DNA from: Erythrobacter sp. JK5
GTDB taxonomy: Bacteria > Pseudomonadota > Alphaproteobacteria > Sphingomonadales > Sphingomonadaceae
Length of the DNA stretch: 64,000 nucleotides
Reading direction: 5' to 3'
NCBI RefSeq assembly: GCF_018205975.1
Contig: NZ_CP073577.1
Coordinates: 3,100,001 to 3,164,000, forward strand
Shown here: positions 7,801-16,258 of the stretch, piece after piece
How the letters are laid out: every line of letters begins with the position of its first letter
Numbering within the stretch: position 1 is the stretch's first letter
Made by a program: the position numbers and the translations under genes
Notes under the pieces: model-generated
The model's database searches: none
Seen by the model: the letters and a program-made list of their open reading frames with translations, nothing else
What the model was told of the DNA's origin: nothing

Positions 7801-8845
7801 CATTCTCGTCACCGGCGGCGCCGGCTTTATCGGCGGCAATTTCGTGCACTACTGGAATGCGCAGCATCCCGACGACGAGGTCGTGGTGCTCGATGCGCTG
7901 ACCTATGCCGGGAACCGCTCGACATTGGCGGGTGCGAACCGGACGGAGCTGGTCGAAGGCGACATCCGCGATCAGGATCTTGTCGAGACACTGCTGCGCG
8001 AGCGCGGGATCACCACCATCTTGCACTTCGCCGCAGAGAGCCACGTCGACCGCTCGATCAGCGGCCCGGACGCCTTCATCGACACCAACATCCTCGGCAC
8101 CAACGCGCTGCTCAAGGCGGCGCGCGCGGTGTGGCTCGATGGCGACGGCAAGGATCACCGGTTCCACCACATCTCGACCGACGAGGTGTTCGGCTCGCTC
8201 GGTCCGGACGATCCCGCCTTCAGCGAAGTGACACCCTACGCCCCGAACTCGCCCTATTCGGCATCGAAGGCCGCGTCGGACCACCTCGTGCGCGCCTATC
8301 ACCACACCTACGGGCTCGAGGTGACGACCAGCAATTGCTCGAACAATTACGGGCCGTACCAGTATCCGGAAAAGCTGATCCCGCTGTTCCTCTTGAACGC
8401 TCTATCGGGCAAGCCGCTTCCGATCTACGGCGACGGGATGAACGTGCGCGACTGGCTGCATGTCGAGGACCATTGCCGCGGGATCGAGGCGTGTCTTGAG
8501 CGCGGCAAGCCGGGCGAGACCTACAATATCGGCGGCGGGGCGGAGCTGCCCAACATGACCGTGATCGATCGCGTCTGCGCCGAGGTCGACCGTGCTTTCG
8601 AGGAAGTAGACGGGCTCGCCGACCGCTATCCCGATGCGCCCGCAGCGCGCGGCGAGAAGAGCGAAACGCTCAAGACCTTCGTCACCGACCGCGCCGGACA
8701 CGATCGCCGCTACGCCATCGACGAGACCAAGGCGCGGGGCGAGCTCGACTATGCGCCGCAGCGCGGTTTCGAGGAAGGGCTGCGCCAGACCCTGCGCTGG
8801 TATCTCGACCGCGAAGACTGGTGGCGACCGCTGCTTTCGGCATGA
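7793..8845 (+). CDS. rfbB: dTDP-glucose 4,6-dehydratase
   Basis: Converts dTDP-glucose to dTDP-4-keto-6-deoxyglucose using bound NAD+. The 350-residue extended SDR has VTGGAGFIGGNFV at the N-terminus, STDEVFG around residue 125 and the catalytic YSASKAASD. Start is TTG 7793, preceded by AGGAACAGG, because the NAD-binding motif begins three codons later and no ATG is available. The stop overlaps the ATG of the following sulfotransferase gene (ATGA), so that enzyme is tied to the rhamnose operon. Confidence 0.95.
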   Translation: MASILVTGGAGFIGGNFVHYWNAQHPDDEVVVLDALTYAGNRSTLAGANRTELVEGDIRDQDLVETLLRERGITTILHFAAESHVDRSISGPDAFIDTNILGTNALLKAARAVWLDGDGKDHRFHHISTDEVFGSLGPDDPAFSEVTPYAPNSPYSASKAASDHLVRAYHHTYGLEVTTSNCSNNYGPYQYPEKLIPLFLLNALSGKPLPIYGDGMNVRDWLHVEDHCRGIEACLERGKPGETYNIGGGAELPNMTVIDRVCAEVDRAFEEVDGLADRYPDAPAARGEKSETLKTFVTDRAGHDRRYAIDETKARGELDYAPQRGFEEGLRQTLRWYLDREDWWRPLLSA

Positions 8846-9600
8846 GGCTGGCGGAACTCTCGAGCGCGTTTGCGCGGCTTACCAACCGTGCCGGGTTGGA
8901 GGTGTCGCTACGCCGGGTCTTGCGATCCACGTCCAGACGCCGGGTGGTCTACTTCCTGCATATCGGCAAGGCGGCGGGCTCGCAGGTCAAGCAGATGATG
9001 GCGCAGGTCAATCGCGAGGCGGACGGCGTGCTGATGAAGGGTCTGTCACACGACGTGACGCTGGCCGACCTTCCCGAGCCCGCCGACTACTTCTTCTCGA
9101 TCCGCGATCCGATCAGCCGGTTCCGCTCCGGCTTCTATTCGCGCAAGCGGCGCGGTCGACCCTTGAATGACATCGCCTGGACCCCGCACGAGGAAACCGC
9201 CTTCGCCAATTTCGAACACGCCGCCGATTTGGCCGAAGCCCTGTTCGCTCCGGGCGAGGAAGGGATGCGCGCCGCCGCTGCGATGAAGTCGATCCGTCAC
9301 ACCGCGCAGGACCAGATCGACTGGTTCGCGCTGGCGGGCGACATTTTCACCGTTCGTCCTCCGGTGTGGGTGCTGCGGCAGGAGCATCTCGAGGCGGACA
9401 TGAAGGTGCTTCTCGATCGGCTCGGGGTCGACTTCACGCCGGAAGCTCGCCGCGACGCCAAGGGAGCGCATGCCAACGACTATGCAGGCATTCCGGATCT
9501 GACCGAAACCGGCATTGCCAACCTCAAACGCTGGTACGCGCAGGACGTCGCCTTCTACGAAGCGGTCGAAACCTGGATGTCCTCACAGCGCAGCGAGTAG
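8842..9600 (+). CDS. Sulfotransferase family protein
   Basis: A 252-residue protein with the two PAPS-binding elements of carbohydrate sulfotransferases. The 5'-phosphosulfate loop is YFLHIGKAAGSQ near residue 35, and the 3'-phosphate motif is SIRDPISRFRSGFYSRKR near residue 90. It should move sulfate from PAPS onto a sugar hydroxyl. Coupling to rfbB and position in the polysaccharide locus suggest a sugar of the secreted glycan or its lipid-linked precursor as substrate. The exact acceptor cannot be read from the sequence. Its 3' end overlaps the convergent flippase gene by 18 nt. Confidence 0.8.
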   Translation: MRLAELSSAFARLTNRAGLEVSLRRVLRSTSRRRVVYFLHIGKAAGSQVKQMMAQVNREADGVLMKGLSHDVTLADLPEPADYFFSIRDPISRFRSGFYSRKRRGRPLNDIAWTPHEETAFANFEHAADLAEALFAPGEEGMRAAAAMKSIRHTAQDQIDWFALAGDIFTVRPPVWVLRQEHLEADMKVLLDRLGVDFTPEARRDAKGAHANDYAGIPDLTETGIANLKRWYAQDVAFYEAVETWMSSQRSE

Positions 9601-10872
9601 ACGCCGCAGCACCACCAGCGAGGCGGCATTGCGCAGAACCGCTCCTGCGGCGGCACCGATGGCCGCGCCGATCATGCCATAGCTCGGCAGCAGCCACAGG
9701 AGCAGTGCGAGGCTCACCGCAACAGTCGCGATTTCGATCGTCAGGACAGCGCGCTCGCGGTTCATCATCGTCAGGGCCGCCCCGGCGGGGCCGGCGGCAA
9801 CATTGAAGAACTGCCCCAGCGCAAGGATGCGCAGCGCATCCGCCCCGCGCACGAAATCCGGGCCGAACAGCGACAGGATCCACTCGGCAGCCAGCAGGAC
9901 GACAAGCAGCAGCGGCACGACGATGGCGATGCCGAGCAGGCTCGATGCCCGGACGGTTTTCCACGCCGCTGCCGGGTCCTGCCGGTCGAACGCGGTCGCA
10001 AGGCGCGGCCCGGCCATCAGCGAGAAGCTGCTGTTGACCAGCGTGAACAGCAGGCAGACTTGGAAACCGACGCGATAGATCCCCGCCTCTGCCGCGTCGC
10101 GGAAGGCAGTGAGCAGGAACAGCCCGAGCCAGTCGCCCAGCGCCGCGAGCACGTTGAAGGCCGCGATGAACAGGCCGGTGGCGAGCGCCGCCGTGCCGGG
10201 CTCGCGCTCGACCCCCGCCATTGCCGCGCGCACCACAGCCACGCTCACCAGCGCGACAAGCACCACCCCTGCAAGATACGCCACCGAAGGCGTCACCGGG
10301 ACGAGCGCCGCACCCAACAGCCAAAGCGCCGCCAGCGCCAGAATCGCGATGGAGGTATAGCCCACCCCGTCGAGCGACTGCGAAACCAGCACGCTGCCCT
10401 TCGCCCGCAGCAACGAGCTTGAGGCCCGGATCAAAGGGAAGGCGACGATGGTCGGGGCCAGCCAGCGCAGGTGATCGGCGACGCCCGGCTCTCCCAGCAG
10501 CTGGACCGCAACCGGATCGGCAATCAGGAATACCGCAATCGCGAGGGGGATGCTGACCAGCAGTTGCCGGTTGCGCGCCTGAGCGAAGAAATCGAACGCC
10601 GCGCCGGCCTGCTCTTTCGCGAAGGCGGCGCTTGCGCTGCGGACAATCAGCCGGTCCAGACCCTGCGCCGCAACCAGCGCAGTGATCGTCGCGGTCGCCA
10701 GCGCCAGCTGGAACTGGCCAAAGGTCTGCGCGCCGAACAGCCGCGCGATTACCCACGTCATCGCGAACGCCGCAGCCGCCCCGGCGATCCGCAGCATCAG
10801 TCCCAGCAGCAATTCGAAGTGCAGGCCCCGGCGGGGGAGGCGGCCCGGCTGTTGCGCTGTTCCCTCCTCCAT
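9583..10872 (-). CDS. Polysaccharide flippase (Wzx-like)
   Basis: A 429-residue very hydrophobic protein with about a dozen membrane segments, of the oligosaccharide flippase/MATE-like superfamily. N-terminal features such as the WVIARLFGAQTFGQFQLALA stretch match polysaccharide biosynthesis flippases, which move undecaprenyl-linked repeat units across the inner membrane. I chose the ATG at 10872 because AGGA lies 6 nt upstream; the open frame extends to a TTG at 10944 without family similarity. It is transcribed against the rfb operon and overlaps the sulfotransferase gene tail to tail. Confidence 0.82.
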   Translation of the reverse strand: MEEGTAQQPGRLPRRGLHFELLLGLMLRIAGAAAAFAMTWVIARLFGAQTFGQFQLALATATITALVAAQGLDRLIVRSASAAFAKEQAGAAFDFFAQARNRQLLVSIPLAIAVFLIADPVAVQLLGEPGVADHLRWLAPTIVAFPLIRASSSLLRAKGSVLVSQSLDGVGYTSIAILALAALWLLGAALVPVTPSVAYLAGVVLVALVSVAVVRAAMAGVEREPGTAALATGLFIAAFNVLAALGDWLGLFLLTAFRDAAEAGIYRVGFQVCLLFTLVNSSFSLMAGPRLATAFDRQDPAAAWKTVRASSLLGIAIVVPLLLVVLLAAEWILSLFGPDFVRGADALRILALGQFFNVAAGPAGAALTMMNRERAVLTIEIATVAVSLALLLWLLPSYGMIGAAIGAAAGAVLRNAASLVVLRRLLAAL

Positions 10873-11001
10873 CTCGCGTCCTGTCCCACTGTCCACAAGG
10901 TTGAGCCCCTGTCGGGCGTATGCGAGCCTTCGACGGGTTGGCAAGGGCGGCCACTCCTGTAGGTGGAACGCTGCACAGTTATGAGGTCGGGGCCCTTCGC
11001 G

Positions 11002-11643
11002 ATGGCATCAACGGATACGGGATCGGGGAAAGTCTTCTGCATCGGCTTCCAGAAGACCGGCACGTCGTCACTGCGCGATGCGCTGGCGCAGATCGGGTAC
11101 CGGGTCTGCGGGGTGTTCGGGCGTGACGTCCCGCTCGACGAACTGCGCACAACCTATGTGCAGCGGGGGCTCGAAATCGCGAAAGAATACGACGCGGTCG
11201 AGGATATGCCCTGGCCGCTGATGTTCCGCGAGCTCGACGAGGCGTTTCCAGGGTCGAAATTCATCCTGACGATGCGCGAAACCGATCGCTGGTATCGCTC
11301 GATCGCCAACCATTTCGGCGACAACCCCTACCATATCCAGCAGCTGACCTATGGCGATGATGCGCCCGCGCCGGTGGGGCACGAGGCGCGGTATCGCGAG
11401 GTCTACGACGCGCACAACGCGGCCGTGCGTGCGTACTTCGCCGACCGCCCCGGCGACCTGCTCGAATTCTGGCTCGAGCGCCAGCATGGCTGGGCCGAGC
11501 TGGGCGAATTCCTCGGCCGGGACGACGTCCCGGTGGGTCGGTTCGTCCATACCAATTCGCAGACCCAGCGCGGCAAGCTTGTCAATCGGATCCGCGGGCG
11601 ACTGATCCGGATGGGCGTGCCGCTGAAGTCGATGGACGGCTAG
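11002..11643 (+). CDS. Sulfotransferase family protein
   Basis: A 213-residue protein beginning KVFCIGFQKTGTSSL, the PAPS 5'-phosphosulfate loop of the Sulfotransfer_4-type family. A second motif, FILTMRETDRWYRSI, comes near residue 80. It differs from the sulfotransferase at 8842..9600 and is not a duplicate. Start is uncertain: ATG 11002 is used because the family motif follows within 8 codons. ATG 10981 and GTG 10963 are in frame, but none has a strong ribosome binding site. In this locus a role in sulfating the secreted polysaccharide is likely. It converges on the 912-residue spike-like gene with 1 nt between stops. Confidence 0.75.
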   Translation: MASTDTGSGKVFCIGFQKTGTSSLRDALAQIGYRVCGVFGRDVPLDELRTTYVQRGLEIAKEYDAVEDMPWPLMFRELDEAFPGSKFILTMRETDRWYRSIANHFGDNPYHIQQLTYGDDAPAPVGHEARYREVYDAHNAAVRAYFADRPGDLLEFWLERQHGWAELGEFLGRDDVPVGRFVHTNSQTQRGKLVNRIRGRLIRMGVPLKSMDG

Positions 11644-11644
11644 C

Positions 11645-14383
11645 TCAAGTCAACGCAACCGCCTCGGCGGCAAGCTGGCGGACCTGCTGGAGATTGCCCG
11701 GGAATGCGCTTTCCTCGATCACTGCGACGCGGCGAACGGTCGCGTTCATTGCGCCCGATCCGCGCCCGATCCGCAATTCGCTTCGCCCGCTGAAGTCGAC
11801 CCCTTCGATCATCAGCACGACTTCGCCCGCGCCGTTCACCGCATCGTGAAGGTCGCCACGTGTGGTCGTGACCACGCCATCGACTTGCACAGCGGTTGCG
11901 AAATGCGAAGCGGTGTTGCCCGCCTGGTACTGGACGTAGGTGGTGTTGGCCTCGTCCGACAGGATCGCGCCCGGATCGGCTGGGTCGTTGACCATGATCG
12001 CCATCGCGACGGTAAAGAGCCCGCCGTTGATGGCCTGCGACACGAAGTCGTTGTTGCCGTCGAACGTCGCGCCGTTCGTTCCCAGCGCCGGCTTTCGGCT
12101 GCCAGTCGCCTGAAGGTGCTGGTTGCCGTTGGCTGAGCGATCCGGAGAGGTCCAGGGCGGCACGTCGCTGGCGAGGGTGTAATCGTGAATGCTGGACCTT
12201 CCGCCGGCTGCGTCAATCAGCGCGAGGAGATCGCCGAACGGATCGCCGCTGCCCGATGGGCCGCCGCTGTCGACGAAAACGGCCGCGTTGGCCGCGATCG
12301 CCCCCGGTGCGGCAATCGGGGGATAGCCGCCTTGGGCAATGTCGTGCGGCAGGATCGGGGCGAAGCCGCTGGCGAGCAGCCCCCCGACCGGAGTGAAGTC
12401 CCCGCCCGATGCATTGGCGAAGAGGCTCGACTCATTGCCGCCCAGCGCAATGCGGGTGGCGCCCGACGGCTTGATGGCCCCGTCGAACAGGTGCATCGCG
12501 TCGACCTTGAGGTTCGCGAGCACCTGTCCACCGGCCCAGACGAAGTCCTTCGCGACATTGTTCGCGATAAGACAGTAGGTGTCGGCGGTGTTGTTCTGTT
12601 CGTCGTTGCGTACCCGCCAACGCTGGTTCGCGGAATTGTGGACTATCACCAGGTGACTGAGGCCCGCGCCGGTGCCTCGTCCGAATTGGGAGGAATTGGC
12701 ATCGGGATCGTAATATCCTTCAACGGTTTCACTGTTATGCAGCGCATTTCCGAAGATAAGGATGTCGCGGAGTATCGCGCCGGGCGGATTGGGCGAGAGG
12801 AATAGCGTCTGGGTCTGCATTTCCCATGCCCGGTTGAAAGCGATGATGACGTTTTCGTCGGCGTTGAACGGGGGCTGGTAGAAATCGCCGTGGCGATCGA
12901 ACATCGCCACCAGCGTGAGCGGCGCGGTCTTGCAATCGGTCGCAGGCAGGCCCCGGCCTTTCTCGCCCGCGATCGAGCCGGCGCAGCATCGGATCGTGGC
13001 GAATTCGGGATCGGTAAGGCTGGCGGACCAGCCCGGCAGGCCGTCGAGCCAGGCGACAAGGTCCGCAAAAGTGTACCCGTCGCCGGTCGCACCGGTGTAG
13101 TAGCTTTCCTGGTTGCCGCATTCGAAGGTCGCGACATTCGTGCCCCATCTCGCGGTCCAGGTGGCAAGGCTGGCATCGGCGGTGCCGTCGCGTTCGAGCG
13201 TCGCAGTCGCCTCGGCGCCCGCATACTGGACGGCAACGCAGGGGTGATCGGTGTACCAGAAGCCGCCGCGATGGTTGTCGAGCGTGTTGTGGACGCAGCA
13301 CTTGATGTCGCCGAACACATCGTAGGTCATGTTCGCGAGCGTGCAGCCGCGTACCAGCGTTGCTGTGCCGCAGGCACCCGAAACTTCCGAAATGTCGCAT
13401 TCGGTGAACCACGCGCCGCCGCGGATGCGCCAGCCCAGTTGGTCGGGCGCGCCGCCGCGCAGGGTTTCGAACCGACCGCGCGGATCGCTAGTGGTGATGG
13501 TGATACCATCGCACCAGAAATTGGTGTCGAAGCTGTTGATCTCTACCAGGTGGCGGAAATCGAGCGTCAGATCGCGACCGATGAGGCGAATCGGCGATCG
13601 GCCCGGACTGATCTTGGCGGCGGCATCGGTGGTGTATTCGGTCAGTCCGATCGCGCATCCCGAAGTGGCGGCGACGATTTCGACCCAGCCTTTCTGGTCC
13701 CACGCATTGGGCGGATCGTCGCCCATGTCGTAGGTGCCCGGTTCGGTAAGGGCGATGCGATAATTCTGCCAGCCCTGTGACTTGCCGAACTGGATCGCTT
13801 CCCTGATCGTGGGATAGCGCGATCCGGCGATCGCACCGGCGGACGGTGCGACCGAGAGCAGGCCGTCGTGGCGGGCGGCTTGCGGAGCGAATACGTAGGG
13901 GCCGATGACGCGACTTTGCATCGTTGCATCGCGCGGCGTCGCTTCGACATAGAGATGCGCGTAGCCGCTGCGCTGGGGCGGTTTGCGCAGCCGTACCCAC
14001 CATCCGTAATAGGTCTGCACTTCGCCGTTCGCGTCGATCAAGCTGTGCCAGCGCGGCTCCGCGAGAGTGACGCTGGTGCCTTCGAAATGGAATGTCACGC
14101 CAGCAAGGCCGAGCGCCTCGAACAGCGAGCCGCGATCGTTCGCCGCAGCCATGACTCCGACATCGAGCGTGTCGGTGAAGTGCTGCTTGGGCGGGGTGAT
14201 GAGCCGCAGCGCGGGCTTGGCCGTGGTTCGTTCGGGATCGGCTGGCAGCGCCGCAAATCCACTGCCTTCCGATCCGTTCCACGCGGCGGAGGGAGCAATC
14301 GCCGGCGGAGCGGTCGCGGAAAGATCGCCCGCTCGTGGCACCGGGGAACTCTGCGAGACGAGACCAAGACCGAGCCAGCTCAT
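11645..14383 (-). CDS. Large beta-helix/lectin-like protein, candidate spike fibre
   Basis: A 912-residue protein without a signal peptide, despite its Gly/Ser/Ala-rich start. The N-terminal quarter is mixed. From about residue 260 to 640 it shows short Asn/Gly-rich strands with repeated hydrophobic spacing (for example GITITTSDP, IVHNSANQRW, LIANNVAKDF), typical of right-handed parallel beta-helix spikes or polysaccharide-active proteins. The last 180 residues (ATFDGNNDFVSQAI onward) resemble a concanavalin/LamG-type domain. Its ATG overlaps the stop of the upstream spike base gene by 1 nt (TGATG), so the two are coupled. That pairing suggests a spike that binds surface polysaccharide. An alternative is a glycan-modifying enzyme of the EPS locus. 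No catalytic residues are assigned. Confidence 0.5.
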   Translation of the reverse strand: MSWLGLGLVSQSSPVPRAGDLSATAPPAIAPSAAWNGSEGSGFAALPADPERTTAKPALRLITPPKQHFTDTLDVGVMAAANDRGSLFEALGLAGVTFHFEGTSVTLAEPRWHSLIDANGEVQTYYGWWVRLRKPPQRSGYAHLYVEATPRDATMQSRVIGPYVFAPQAARHDGLLSVAPSAGAIAGSRYPTIREAIQFGKSQGWQNYRIALTEPGTYDMGDDPPNAWDQKGWVEIVAATSGCAIGLTEYTTDAAAKISPGRSPIRLIGRDLTLDFRHLVEINSFDTNFWCDGITITTSDPRGRFETLRGGAPDQLGWRIRGGAWFTECDISEVSGACGTATLVRGCTLANMTYDVFGDIKCCVHNTLDNHRGGFWYTDHPCVAVQYAGAEATATLERDGTADASLATWTARWGTNVATFECGNQESYYTGATGDGYTFADLVAWLDGLPGWSASLTDPEFATIRCCAGSIAGEKGRGLPATDCKTAPLTLVAMFDRHGDFYQPPFNADENVIIAFNRAWEMQTQTLFLSPNPPGAILRDILIFGNALHNSETVEGYYDPDANSSQFGRGTGAGLSHLVIVHNSANQRWRVRNDEQNNTADTYCLIANNVAKDFVWAGGQVLANLKVDAMHLFDGAIKPSGATRIALGGNESSLFANASGGDFTPVGGLLASGFAPILPHDIAQGGYPPIAAPGAIAANAAVFVDSGGPSGSGDPFGDLLALIDAAGGRSSIHDYTLASDVPPWTSPDRSANGNQHLQATGSRKPALGTNGATFDGNNDFVSQAINGGLFTVAMAIMVNDPADPGAILSDEANTTYVQYQAGNTASHFATAVQVDGVVTTTRGDLHDAVNGAGEVVLMIEGVDFSGRSELRIGRGSGAMNATVRRVAVIEESAFPGNLQQVRQLAAEAVALT

Positions 14384-14652
14384 CAGGCGAGGCCTACCAG
14401 ATCGGCCGCGGTGGTTCCACTTGCGCGCACCGCACGCAGCCGGATGGCGAGAACGGTCCCTGCGGCGACATTGCGGAACGTCACGTCGCTGTCGGAATCG
14501 ACGGGCCGGGCCACGATGTCGCCACCTGTCCCGATATAGATTGCCTTGATTGCGCTAGCGAGATCGGCTGCATCGTCGGGCACGATCGCCATTGCCGTCT
14601 TGGCCGGCGCGATCAGGCTGTCGGATGAATGTTCGAACGGATCGAATGGCAT
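14383..14652 (-). CDS. Spike base protein, Rcc01079-like
   Basis: An 89-residue protein whose middle and end, AIYIGTGGDIVARPVDSD then VAAGTVLAIRLRAVRASGT, match the small spike base family named after Rcc01079 of the Rhodobacter capsulatus gene transfer agent. In that system the base protein and a partner from the next gene form head spikes that bind the capsule. The ATG at 14652 has AGAGG 8 nt upstream. Coupling to the 912-residue beta-helix-like gene reproduces a base-plus-fibre arrangement. No capsid, portal, terminase or tail gene lies in the window, so the function here is inferred. Confidence 0.7.
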   Translation of the reverse strand: MPFDPFEHSSDSLIAPAKTAMAIVPDDAADLASAIKAIYIGTGGDIVARPVDSDSDVTFRNVAAGTVLAIRLRAVRASGTTAADLVGLA

Positions 14653-14879
14653 AGGTTTAACCTCTGAAAAAGTAAAGACAGGATCAAGTAACCAGATAGG
14701 TTATATGTAGGAAAGTGCTTTTGTGTTTGCGGTTCTGCCTTTCCGCTTGTTCGCAGACGCATTAGCGGTGTGGGGATCGCGTCTCGTCGACTGGACTTCC
14801 TGCCCGCCCGTAACCTAAGCGGGACATCGAGCCGGGCGGCTGCGATGGCCTGACCGGCACCCTTTGGGATGCGCGTGCG

Positions 14880-15461
14880 ATGAGCGAAGCGGAACTGGCC
14901 AGAAAGAACAGCCCCGCGCGGTTTCAACGCTGGCTGCGCATGCTCGGATCGTTGATCGACCCGCGCGCCTGGGTGCACCTGATCAAGATCGTGAACTACT
15001 ACAACTACGTTCACGTCGCCCCCCTGCGGCGGGTGACTTTCGCCGGGCAGCGCAATGTCAGCCCCGATGCGGTATTCCAGAATCCCGAGCGGATCACGAT
15101 CGGTCATCGTGCGCGTATCGGATCGCGCTGCCATCTGTGGGCCGGCCCGCGCGATGGCCATATCCGGATTGGCGACGATGTGCTGTTCGGTCCCGACGTG
15201 CTGGTGACGGCAGCGAGCTACCGCTACGACATGGGACACCCCGTGACCGAACAGCCGATGGGGGAAAGCGACGTCGTGATCGGCAACGATGTGTGGCTGG
15301 CGACGCGCGCGGTGATCCTGCCCGGGACAACGATCGGCGACGGGTCGATCGTTGCAGCGGGCGCGGTGGTGAAGGGTGACTTCCCGCCGATGAGCATCAT
15401 TGCCGGGATGCCTGCCAGGGCAGTGGCCGAACGCTCGATCGCAGCGAATGGAGATGGCTGA
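14880..15461 (+). CDS. Acyltransferase with left-handed beta-helix fold
   Basis: A 193-residue O-acetyltransferase-type protein. From residue 65 it carries hexapeptide repeats (ITIGHRARIGS, IRIGDDVLFGP, VVIGNDVWLATRAVILPGT) and ends in the family stretch IVAAGAVVKGDFPPMSIIAGMPAR. It probably moves an acetyl group from acetyl-CoA to a sugar of the polysaccharide. It lies 3 nt upstream of the FkbM methyltransferase gene. The 227-nt gap before it separates it from the divergent spike base gene and probably holds promoters for both directions. Confidence 0.82.
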   Translation: MSEAELARKNSPARFQRWLRMLGSLIDPRAWVHLIKIVNYYNYVHVAPLRRVTFAGQRNVSPDAVFQNPERITIGHRARIGSRCHLWAGPRDGHIRIGDDVLFGPDVLVTAASYRYDMGHPVTEQPMGESDVVIGNDVWLATRAVILPGTTIGDGSIVAAGAVVKGDFPPMSIIAGMPARAVAERSIAANGDG

Positions 15462-15464
15462 GGC

Positions 15465-16211
15465 ATGGGCAGACTGACCGAACTTCGTCGCAAGGTGAAG
15501 AAGACCAACATCCTCATGCGAAACAGGATCTGGCGCGACGCCGCTTTCAAGGGCGTGGCCGCGGCGATCGAGCATCGCCACACCCTCCGGGATCTCGATT
15601 TCGGAACCTGTATCGATGTCGGAGCCAACCGCGGGCAGTTCTCGCTGCTGGTTCGTGGCCTGAAGCCGGATTGCCGCATCTACGCGTTCGAGCCGCTGGC
15701 CGAACCGGCCGCGCATTTCGAGGAGGTTCATAGGCCGGGCGAGACGGTGACGTTGTATCGCCACGCGCTCGGATCGCAGCGCGAGACCCGCGAAATCCAG
15801 GTCCATGCCAAGTCCGATTCCTCGTCTTTCCTTCCGCCCGAAGACGTCAGGCAATATGGCAAGATCGCGGAAATCGTCGCCTCCGAAGAGGTCCGGATCG
15901 AACGGCTCGACGACGTGCTGAAGCCCGCCGACCTCTCGCCCAGAACGCTGCTCAAGCTCGACGTGCAGGGTTTCGAGGCCGAGGTGCTTGCCGGTGCATC
16001 GGGGCTGCTCGACCGAGTCGAATGGATCTACACCGAAGTGGCCTTCGCCCCCCTCTATGCCGGCCAGCCGCTGTTCAACGACCTGCACGACATGCTGACC
16101 GCGCTCGGCTACGTCCCCAAGCGGATCGGCCACGTCAGCGGGACACCCGTCAATGTCCAGTCGACGGCCGATTTCCTGTACCAGAAATCAGGCGGGAGCA
16201 CCGCCGCGTGA
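15465..16211 (+). CDS. FkbM family methyltransferase
   Basis: A 248-residue SAM-dependent methyltransferase. The SAM-binding motif I is CIDVGANRGQFSLLV near residue 45, motif II is IYAFEPLAEPA near 72, and the later FkbM stretch is LLKLDVQGFEAEVLAGA near 165. FkbM proteins O-methylate hydroxyls, often on sugars in polysaccharide clusters, which fits this position. It is directly downstream of the acetyltransferase gene, so both probably decorate the same glycan. Confidence 0.85.
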   Translation: MGRLTELRRKVKKTNILMRNRIWRDAAFKGVAAAIEHRHTLRDLDFGTCIDVGANRGQFSLLVRGLKPDCRIYAFEPLAEPAAHFEEVHRPGETVTLYRHALGSQRETREIQVHAKSDSSSFLPPEDVRQYGKIAEIVASEEVRIERLDDVLKPADLSPRTLLKLDVQGFEAEVLAGASGLLDRVEWIYTEVAFAPLYAGQPLFNDLHDMLTALGYVPKRIGHVSGTPVNVQSTADFLYQKSGGSTAA

Positions 16212-16258
16212 GACCGGCGATGCTTGATCGCCCGTGAATCGGGACTAGGGTTCACGCC

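Noticed and set aside
14653..14879. AGGTTTAACCT palindrome near the spike base start
   Set aside because: It overlaps the Shine-Dalgarno region (AGAGG) and is short; chance symmetry is likely.
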